Source: Mycobacterium sp.
GTDB lineage: Bacteria; Actinomycetota; Actinomycetes; Mycobacteriales; Mycobacteriaceae
Direction: 5' to 3'
DNA length: 6,204 nt
Assembly: GCA_023264755.1 (NCBI GenBank)
Contig: JAHFVB010000281.1
Span: forward strand, 1-6,204
How positions within the stretch are numbered: position 1 is the first letter of the stretch; each line of letters begins with the position of its first letter. Below are positions 1 to 6,204 of this stretch, in pieces. Under the pieces are notes generated by a model. It had not been told where the DNA came from. It saw only the letters and a program-made list of their open reading frames with translations, and made no database searches. A program made the position numbers and the translations under genes.

Positions 1-21
1 TGTCGTTGACGGCGCGTGTCG

Positions 22-279
22 CTAGGCGGCGCCCGAATTGCCTCCGGACTGATCGCGGCGATGGATGGGCACCAACCTCAACCGCGGCGCCAGACCCGCG
101 TCGGCGAGCACCTCCAAGGCCTTGCGCTCATCATCTAGCAAACTCTCAGGAACGCCCAGAAGCACGCTCACCACGCAGTCCTGGCATCCGATCCCGCGCA
201 CCGCGCAGTCGTCGCAATCTATGACCACCGGCCCGGCGTCCGACTTGGGCGGCTCTGGGAAGTTGGGCAGCTGTGCCAT
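22..279 (-). CDS. Small four-cysteine (2x CxxC) hypothetical protein
   Basis: An 85-residue protein of unknown function. It carries two CxxC pairs, C22-x2-C25 and C32-x2-C35, separated by six residues (AVRGIG). This arrangement could bind one zinc ion or an iron-sulfur cluster. The N-terminus is proline-rich (residues 5–16), residues 35–65 are predicted partly helical with an acidic stretch around DDERKALE, and the C-terminus is basic then Gly/Ser/Ala-rich and probably disordered. No signal peptide or membrane segment is visible, so a cytoplasmic location is likely. The ATG at 279 has a good Shine-Dalgarno, GAGAGGAG, with AGGAG 7 nt upstream. The gene is divergent from the DEDDh/GIY-YIG nuclease gene, and the shared gap contains damage-type regulatory motifs. 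From memory, small proteins with this Cys pattern sit beside the Rv2190c/Rv2191 locus in other mycobacteria, but I cannot name a family. That the frame is real is well supported by the Shine-Dalgarno and the cysteine motifs; the function is not known. Confidence 0.78.
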   Translation of the reverse strand: MAQLPNFPEPPKSDAGPVVIDCDDCAVRGIGCQDCVVSVLLGVPESLLDDERKALEVLADAGLAPRLRLVPIHRRDQSGGNSGAA

Positions 280-286
280 TCCGGCG

Positions 287-291
287 CTCCT
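287..291 (-). promoter_or_regulatory. Shine-Dalgarno of the small CxxC gene
   Basis: Read on the minus strand this is AGGAG inside GAGAGGAGCG, with 7 nt before the ATG at 279. It is one of the better Shine-Dalgarno sites in the window. It supports the small ORF being translated and fixes its start. Confidence 0.7.
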
Positions 292-317
292 CTCGATGCT
301 TCGTTTGACAAATTCGT

Positions 318-333
318 TCGAAGGTTCGTTCGA
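318..333. promoter_or_regulatory. Putative LexA (SOS) box
   Basis: The plus strand reads TCGAAGGTTCGTTCGA. The published mycobacterial SOS box is TCGAAC-N4-GTTCGA, so 11 of 12 defined positions match; the only mismatch is the sixth base (G for C on the plus strand). The outer five bases of each half-site, TCGAA and TTCGA, are perfectly inverted. It lies 81 bp upstream of the nuclease ATG (415) and 38 bp upstream of the small-gene ATG (279), so LexA bound here could act on either gene or both. A second copy of the right-hand TTCGTTCGA lies 12 bp upstream at 313–321, and another TTCGA is at 338–342. The assignment rests on motif match alone. Confidence 0.55.
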
Positions 334-351
334 TTCCTTCGACTGCTCGAC

Positions 352-374
352 ACGCTAATCACGCCCTCCGACAA
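352..374 (-). promoter_or_regulatory. Putative RecA-NDp/PafBC-type damage-inducible promoter
   Basis: On the minus strand, from 374 downward, the sequence reads TTGTCG, then GAG, eight spacer bases, then TAGCGT. The mycobacterial RecA-NDp consensus, the LexA-independent damage promoter now attributed to PafBC, is tTGTCRgtg-N8-TAnnnT. Eleven of the 12 defined positions match, and the only mismatch (A for T) is in the weaker gtg part. The spacing is exact. It points towards the small CxxC gene. The predicted transcription start is near 345, giving a leader of about 65 nt that includes the putative LexA box. Confidence 0.5.
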
Positions 375-400
375 ATCACTCGGCTGTCAGTCACCGGGCC

Positions 401-406
401 TACCGT
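401..406 (+). promoter_or_regulatory. Possible -10 hexamer of the nuclease gene
   Basis: TACCGT fits the mycobacterial TANNNT -10 pattern and ends 8 nt before the ATG at 415. This would give a leaderless or nearly leaderless mRNA. That would explain why no Shine-Dalgarno is visible in the bases before the ATG. No convincing -35 is seen. The alternative is TAATCA at 356–361, which would give a leader of about 47 nt. Weak evidence. Confidence 0.25.
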
Positions 407-414
407 CACCTGGC

Positions 415-2223
415 ATGGGGCAGCTGAGCTTGGTCGATCTCGGGGCGGAGGACGGGCTCGCCCCCCTGGCGCTCCTCGACACCACCTTCGTGGTCGTCGA
501 CCTCGAAACCACCGGCGGCCGCGCCAAGGAGAGCTCGCCCGGCCGAGGGGACCACGACGCCATCACCGAGATCGGTGCGGTCAAGGTGCGCGGTGGGGTC
601 GTGCTGGGCGAGCTGGCCACCCTGATCGACCCCGGCCGCTCCATTCCCCCGCAGATCGTCTCCCTGACGGGCATCACCACGGCCATGGTGTGCGATGCGC
701 CGAAGATCGAGTCGGTGCTGCCGACGTTCCTCGAGTTCTCCCGCGGCGCGGTGCTGGTGGCCCACAACGCCGGCTTCGACATCGGCTTCCTCAAGGCCGC
801 CGCCGAACGGTGCGGGCTGCCGTGGTCTCGCCCGCCGGTGCTGTGCACCGTCAAGTTGGCCCGCCGGGTGCTCACCCGGGACGAGGCCCCCAGCGTCCGG
901 CTGTCGGCGCTGGCGCAGCTCTTCCACGCCTCGACCACGCCAACGCACCGCGCCCTCGACGACGCCCGCGCCACCGTCGACGTGCTGCACGCGCTGATCG
1001 AACGGGTCGGCAATCAGGGCGTACACAGCTATCCAGACCTGCGGGCCTACCTGCCCGACGTCCCGCCCGCCCGGCGGCGCAAGCGCACGCTGGCAGTGGG
1101 CCTGCCACCCCGGCCGGGGGTCTACCTGTTCCGCGGCCCAACCGGCGAGGTGCTCTACGTCGGAACGGCGGTCGACTTGCGACGCCGGGTCGGCCAGTAC
1201 TTCACCGGCGCCGAAACACGCACGCGCATCAAGGAAATGGTGCTGTTGGCCAGCTCCGTCGACCACGTCGAGTGTGCGCACGAGCTCGAGGCGGGGGTCC
1301 GGGAGCTCCGCCTGCTCGCCGCGCACGCCCCGCCCTACAACCAGCGCTCGAAGTTTCCACACCGGTGGTGGTGGGTGGTACTCACCGACGAAGCCTTCCC
1401 GCGGTTCTCCATCGTGCGGGCCCCCAAGCACGACGTTGCGATCGGACCGTTTCGCGTTCACGGCGACGCCGTCGCCACAGCAGCCCTGCTGGCCAGATTC
1501 ACCGGCATACGGACGTGCACCACCCGGTTGGCCCGTTCGGCGCTCCACGGGCCGTCCTGCCCCCAGCGCGAGGTCGCCCCGTGTCCGGCGGGGCGCGACG
1601 TGACCGCTTCCGACTACGCAAGCTCCCCCGCTCAGGTCACCGAATTGATCGCTGGGCGCCACGACGCCGCACTGTCCGCTGTGCTGGCGCAGCTCGACGA
1701 ATTGGTGGACCGCGGCCGATACGAGCAAGCCGCGCGGCTGCGGGACCACACCGCGGCCGCCATCGACGCGCTGTGGCGTGGGCAGCGCCTGCGGGCGCTG
1801 GCCGGCATCGAGGAACTCGTCGCAGCGCGGGCCGACGGCAGCGGCGGTTGGCAGCTGGCGGTCATCCGACACGGTCAGCTGGCCGCGGCGGGCAATGCGG
1901 CGCGCGGGGTACCTCCGATGCCGGTCGTGTCCGCACTCGCGGCGGCCGCCCAGGTCATCATGCCCAGCCAGGCTCCGCTCGGCGGCGCGCTCGTCGAGGA
2001 AACCGCACTGCTCGCGCGTTGGTTGGCCCAACCCGGAGTGCGCATCGTTCACGCCACGTCGGGCTACGCCACGCCGCGCTGGTCCGCCGGCCGGCTCGCC
2101 TCCTGGTCGGCCACCGCTCGGTCCGCGCGGCTGGCCGCCAAACAGGCGGTCGAAGACGATGCCGACCTCGGCCGCACGCTGCTTCCCCGCCGTCCCAAGG
2201 TCGTCGACCAGCAGGTCGGCTGA
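415..2223 (+). CDS. DEDDh exonuclease fused to UvrC/Cho-like GIY-YIG nuclease module
   Basis: A 602-residue, probably cytoplasmic DNA-repair-type protein. Residues about 22–195 form a DnaQ/epsilon-type 3'-5' exonuclease with all three motifs: VVDLETTG (D29, E31), HNAGFD (D122) and HRALDDA (H178, D183). Residues about 230–312 form a GIY-YIG domain: GVY at 235–237, YVG at 248–250, [10 protein letters not shown] at 254–263, and a Glu-rich helix (E292, E297) before APPYNQR. A UvrC-like cysteine segment follows (C368, C382, C390), then a UVR-like helix pair (about 420–452, with YEQAARLRD). The last 150 residues match no domain I recognise. There is no UvrC RNase H-like endonuclease or HhH domain, so this resembles Cho with an added exonuclease. 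It corresponds to M. tuberculosis Rv2191. Inferred role: incision or end processing of damaged DNA, with both activities in one chain. The ATG at 415 is the first possible start in frame; no Shine-Dalgarno is visible, and there is no upstream ATG or GTG in frame within about 100 bp. It converges on trpD. Confidence 0.92.
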   Translation: MGQLSLVDLGAEDGLAPLALLDTTFVVVDLETTGGRAKESSPGRGDHDAITEIGAVKVRGGVVLGELATLIDPGRSIPPQIVSLTGITTAMVCDAPKIESVLPTFLEFSRGAVLVAHNAGFDIGFLKAAAERCGLPWSRPPVLCTVKLARRVLTRDEAPSVRLSALAQLFHASTTPTHRALDDARATVDVLHALIERVGNQGVHSYPDLRAYLPDVPPARRRKRTLAVGLPPRPGVYLFRGPTGEVLYVGTAVDLRRRVGQYFTGAETRTRIKEMVLLASSVDHVECAHELEAGVRELRLLAAHAPPYNQRSKFPHRWWWVVLTDEAFPRFSIVRAPKHDVAIGPFRVHGDAVATAALLARFTGIRTCTTRLARSALHGPSCPQREVAPCPAGRDVTASDYASSPAQVTELIAGRHDAALSAVLAQLDELVDRGRYEQAARLRDHTAAAIDALWRGQRLRALAGIEELVAARADGSGGWQLAVIRHGQLAAAGNAARGVPPMPVVSALAAAAQVIMPSQAPLGGALVEETALLARWLAQPGVRIVHATSGYATPRWSAGRLASWSATARSARLAAKQAVEDDADLGRTLLPRRPKVVDQQVG

Positions 2224-2237
2224 CTAGTTCGGCGACG

Positions 2238-3296
2238 TCAGAGCTGCTGGGTGAAGCGCACCCAGCGGGCCAGCAGTCCTTCCGCCGCCCCGGAATCGAT
2301 CGCCTCCTTGGCCCGCGCCAGACCGGCCTCCCACGCCGGCACCCACTTGGCGTCACTGGACAACCCGGCGTGGGCGACCATCGCGCCCGCGGCGTTGAGC
2401 AGCACGGCGTCGCGCACCGGCCCGGTCGCGCCGGCCAGCACCGCCCGCACCGAGGCGGCGTTGGCCTCGGCGTCGCCACCGGTCAACTCGGAGAGTTCGG
2501 CGCGCTGGAAGCCCAATGCCGCCGGATCGAACGTCAGCCGCTCCACCGTCCCGGCTTGTACCCGCCAGATGGTGCTCGTCGTCGTAGTGGTGAGTTCGTC
2601 GAGCCCGTCGTCGCCGTGAACCACCAGGACGCTGCTTCCGCGGGCCGCGAAGACGCCGGCCATCACCTCGGCCAGGTCACCCCACGCGCAGCCGATCAGC
2701 CCAGCCCGCGGGCCGGCCGGGTTGGTCAGCGGGCCAAGCAGATTGAAGACGGTCGGAACGCCGAGCTCGCGGCGGACCACCGACGCATGACGATAGGAGG
2801 GGTGAAACTGCGGCGCGAAGCAGAACCCGATGCCGACCTCGGCCACGCTGCGCGCCACCTCGTCGGGCCCTAGGTCGATGCGGACCCCGAGCGCCTCCAG
2901 CGTGTCGGCGCCGCCCGACAGCGAGGACGCGGCCCGATTGCCGTGTTTGACGACCGGGATGCCACTCGCGGCCACCACGATCGACGCCATCGTGGAGAGG
3001 TTCACGGTGTTGGCGCCGTCGCCGCCGGTACCGACCACGTCGACCGAGTCGTCGCCGAACCGGTCGGTCGGCACCCGACGGGCGTGGCGCAGCATGGTGT
3101 CCGCGAGTTCGGTCACCTCACCAGAGGTGGGGCCCTTCATCTTCATCGCGATGCCGAACGCGGCGATCTGGGCCGGCGTCGCGGTCCCGGTCATGATCTG
3201 GTCCATGGCCCAGGCCGCCACTCCGGGCGCGAGCGATCGTCTAGTGGTCAGTCGCCCGAGCAGCTGGGGCCAGGTCTGGGAATCGTCTGAAGGCAC
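2238..3296 (-). CDS. trpD: Anthranilate phosphoribosyltransferase
   Basis: Transfers the phosphoribosyl group of PRPP to anthranilate, the second step of tryptophan synthesis from chorismate; cytoplasmic, Mg2+-dependent and usually a homodimer. With the GTG start at 3296 the protein has 352 residues, in the family's usual range. Visible motifs are the helical N-terminal domain (WPQLLGRL and [18 protein letters not shown]), the PRPP-binding GTGGDG (89–94) and NLST (99–102), KHGNRAASS (117–125), the anthranilate-side HPSYRH, GPLTNP (188–193), and the metal-binding DDGLDELTT with D233 and E234. All catalytic motifs are intact. An upstream TTG at 3377 would add 27 residues unlike other TrpD proteins and would run into the ctaE promoter, so it is rejected. 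The GTG is 6 nt downstream of TATCCT, which suggests a leaderless transcript. No other trp gene is nearby; an isolated trpD next to ctaE is also the M. tuberculosis arrangement (Rv2192c). Confidence 0.95.
   Translation of the reverse strand: MPSDDSQTWPQLLGRLTTRRSLAPGVAAWAMDQIMTGTATPAQIAAFGIAMKMKGPTSGEVTELADTMLRHARRVPTDRFGDDSVDVVGTGGDGANTVNLSTMASIVVAASGIPVVKHGNRAASSLSGGADTLEALGVRIDLGPDEVARSVAEVGIGFCFAPQFHPSYRHASVVRRELGVPTVFNLLGPLTNPAGPRAGLIGCAWGDLAEVMAGVFAARGSSVLVVHGDDGLDELTTTTTSTIWRVQAGTVERLTFDPAALGFQRAELSELTGGDAEANAASVRAVLAGATGPVRDAVLLNAAGAMVAHAGLSSDAKWVPAWEAGLARAKEAIDSGAAEGLLARWVRFTQQL
2246..2266. terminator. Hairpin at the convergent nuclease/trpD junction
   Basis: GCTGGGTG (2246–2253) and CACCCAGC (2259–2266) form a perfect 8-bp stem with a 5-nt loop. 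It starts 23 nt after the nuclease stop and lies within the last codons of trpD. There is no T-tract on either side, so it is not a classical intrinsic terminator. It could act as an L-shaped (tail-less) terminator or 3'-end stabiliser for the plus-strand mRNA, or simply be a coding coincidence. Confidence 0.3.
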
Positions 3297-3302
3297 CGGC
3301 GC

Positions 3303-3308
3303 AGGATA
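3303..3308 (-). promoter_or_regulatory. -10 hexamer of trpD, leaderless start predicted
   Basis: The minus strand reads TATCCT, a good TANNNT -10. It is followed by GCGCCG and then the GTG at 3296, so transcription beginning 7 nt after the hexamer would start on the first base of the start codon. No clear -35 is seen at 16–18 bp. The nearest purine-rich stretch (GAGG) is 14 nt from the GTG, too far for a normal Shine-Dalgarno, which favours the leaderless reading. Confidence 0.45.
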
Positions 3309-3358
3309 AACCTCGGGTCGCCAGCGTCGCGCAGACCCAAAAATGACGAATGTTGTGA

Positions 3359-4012
<654 letters not shown>

Positions 4013-4047
4013 TCGGCTCGTCCGTCCGCTCGCCGAAGCGTCCGATG

Positions 4048-4055
4048 AGAAGGGG
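4048..4055 (+). promoter_or_regulatory. Shine-Dalgarno deciding the qcrC start
   Basis: AGAAGGGG lies just before the ATG at 4060, with 4 nt after the last G. This site makes 4060 the best start over the in-frame upstream candidates GTG 3973, ATG 4009 and ATG 4045. The ATG at 4009 overlaps the ctaE stop as ATGA but has no comparable Shine-Dalgarno. Confidence 0.6.
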
Positions 4056-4059
4056 TTCG

Positions 4060-4862
4060 ATGACCAGCAAGTCCCGCCGTCGGCTGCGCCGGCGCCTGTC
4101 GGCAGCAACGCTGCTGCTGATCGGACTGCTCTTCGCAGGTGGCCTGGCGGCCACCCTGACACCGAAACCGCAAGTGGCACAGGCCGACGAATCACAGTTG
4201 GCACTGCTGCGCACGGGTCAGCAGCTGTTCGAGACCTCGTGCGTGACGTGCCACGGCGCGAACCTGCAGGGCGTGCCCGACCGCGGACCCAGCCTGATCG
4301 GCGTCGGCGACGCCGCGGTCTACTTCCAGGTCTCGACCGGGCGCATGCCGGCGATGCGCGGCGAGGCGCAGGCCCAGAGCAAGGCGCCCGTGTTCGACGA
4401 GCACCAGATCGACGCGCTCGGGGCCTACGTCCAGGCCAACGGCGGCGGTCCCACGGTTCCGAGGGACGCCAACGGCGCAGTGGCGCAAGACTCGCTGATC
4501 GGTCAGGACGTCGCCCGCGGTGGTGACTTGTTCCGACTCAACTGCGCGTCGTGCCACAACTTCACCGGCAAGGGTGGCGCGCTGTCCTCGGGCAAGTTCG
4601 CACCACCGCTCGATGAGGCCAAGCCGGCCCAGATCTTCACCGCGATGCTGACCGGACCGCAGAACATGCCGAAGTTCTCGGACCGTCAGCTCAGCCCGGA
4701 ACAGAAGCGCGACATCGTCGCCTACGTTCAGCAAGCCACCCAGACCCCCGACCCCGGCGGCTACGGCCTCGGCGGCTTCGGACCCGCTCCGGAGGGCATG
4801 GCAGCCTGGATCATCGGGATGGTCGCGGTGATCGGCATTTCGATGTGGATCGGATCACGCGC

Positions 4863-4866
<4 letters not shown>
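4060..4866 (+). CDS. qcrC: Dihaem cytochrome c subunit of the cytochrome bcc complex
   Basis: Carries electrons from the Rieske centre of the bcc complex directly to the aa3 oxidase, replacing the separate cytochrome c1 and soluble cytochrome c of other bacteria. The protein has 268 residues from the ATG at 4060. The basic N-terminus (RRRLRRRLS) leads into an uncleaved anchor or signal segment at about 16–33. Two cytochrome c domains on the outer face follow: haem 1 at CVTCH (C61, C64, H65), with M96 or M99 of RMPAM as candidate axial ligand, and haem 2 at CASCH (C162, C165, H166), with M203 of NMPKF as candidate. A second membrane helix spans about 247–264. The [12 protein letters not shown] stretch after haem 2 is typical of mycobacterial QcrC. 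It begins 47 nt after ctaE and ends in a 4-bp ATGA overlap with qcrA. A start at 4009 would add 17 residues and is possible, because M. tuberculosis QcrC also has a longer basic N-terminus. Confidence 0.96.

Positions 4867-6204
<1,338 letters not shown>

Noticed and set aside
305..310. TTGACA as a sigma-70-type -35 for the nuclease gene
   Set aside because: It is a perfect -35 hexamer, but 16–19 bp downstream no acceptable -10 is present (for example GTTCGA, TTCGAT), so it is probably chance. It remains conceivable that the LexA box overlaps a weak promoter here.
289..311. Second RecA-NDp-like match on the minus strand (TTGTCA at 311–306)
   Set aside because: The -35-like part matches, but the correctly spaced -10 position reads GAGAGG rather than TAnnnT.
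406..2052. Long minus-strand open frame (548 codons) opposite the nuclease gene
   Set aside because: It is the mirror of a high-GC coding region. The product is Gly/Arg/His-rich with no domain, and the plus-strand frame holds complete catalytic motifs.
690..2873. Plus-strand frame of 727 codons crossing the nuclease end and trpD
   Set aside because: Arg/Pro-rich low-complexity product that overlaps two genes with clear family motifs in other frames; a high-GC shadow.
4013..4059. Hairpin between ctaE and qcrC (CGCT...AGCG)
   Set aside because: Only a 4-bp stem with a 6-nt loop; too weak to call an attenuator or processing site.

Overview
The window is high-GC DNA from an actinobacterium, almost certainly a Mycobacterium or Mycolicibacterium. 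The respiratory genes match mycobacterial CtaE, QcrC, QcrA and QcrB closely (compared from memory; no search was run). The order matches the M. tuberculosis Rv2191 – trpD – ctaE – qcrC – qcrA – qcrB neighbourhood. The short N-termini of QcrC and QcrA look more like the rapid growers (M. smegmatis type) than M. tuberculosis.

Left part (1–2223): a small minus-strand gene (22–279) encodes an 85-residue protein with two CxxC pairs. It is divergent from a 602-residue protein (415–2223) that joins a DnaQ-type DEDDh 3'-5' exonuclease to a UvrC/Cho-like GIY-YIG, cysteine and UVR module. The 135-bp gap between them holds two DNA-damage-type signals that I read from the sequence. One is a 16-bp near-match to the mycobacterial LexA (SOS) box at 318–333. 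The other is a minus-strand near-match to the LexA-independent RecA-NDp/PafBC promoter at 352–374. This gap and the fusion nuclease are the most interesting part of the window.

Middle (2238–3296, minus strand): trpD, anthranilate phosphoribosyltransferase. It converges on the nuclease gene with only 14 bp between the stop codons and is divergent from ctaE. Its best start is a GTG at 3296 with a TANNNT -10 hexamer 6 nt upstream, which suggests a leaderless mRNA.

Right part (3401–6204, plus strand): the ctaE–qcrC–qcrA–qcrB operon encodes cytochrome c oxidase subunit III and the three subunits of the actinobacterial cytochrome bcc complex. These proteins assemble into the bcc–aa3 respiratory supercomplex, which passes electrons from menaquinol through the Rieske centre and the dihaem cytochrome c to the aa3 oxidase. 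ctaE also appears to start leaderless at a GTG. qcrC has its own strong Shine-Dalgarno, while qcrC/qcrA and qcrA/qcrB overlap by ATGA, indicating coupled translation. qcrB is cut by the window end after 58 codons.

There is no sign of mobile elements, CRISPR, tRNA or rRNA. Bases 1–21 hold only sequence downstream of the small minus-strand gene. No gap between genes exceeds 300 bp.
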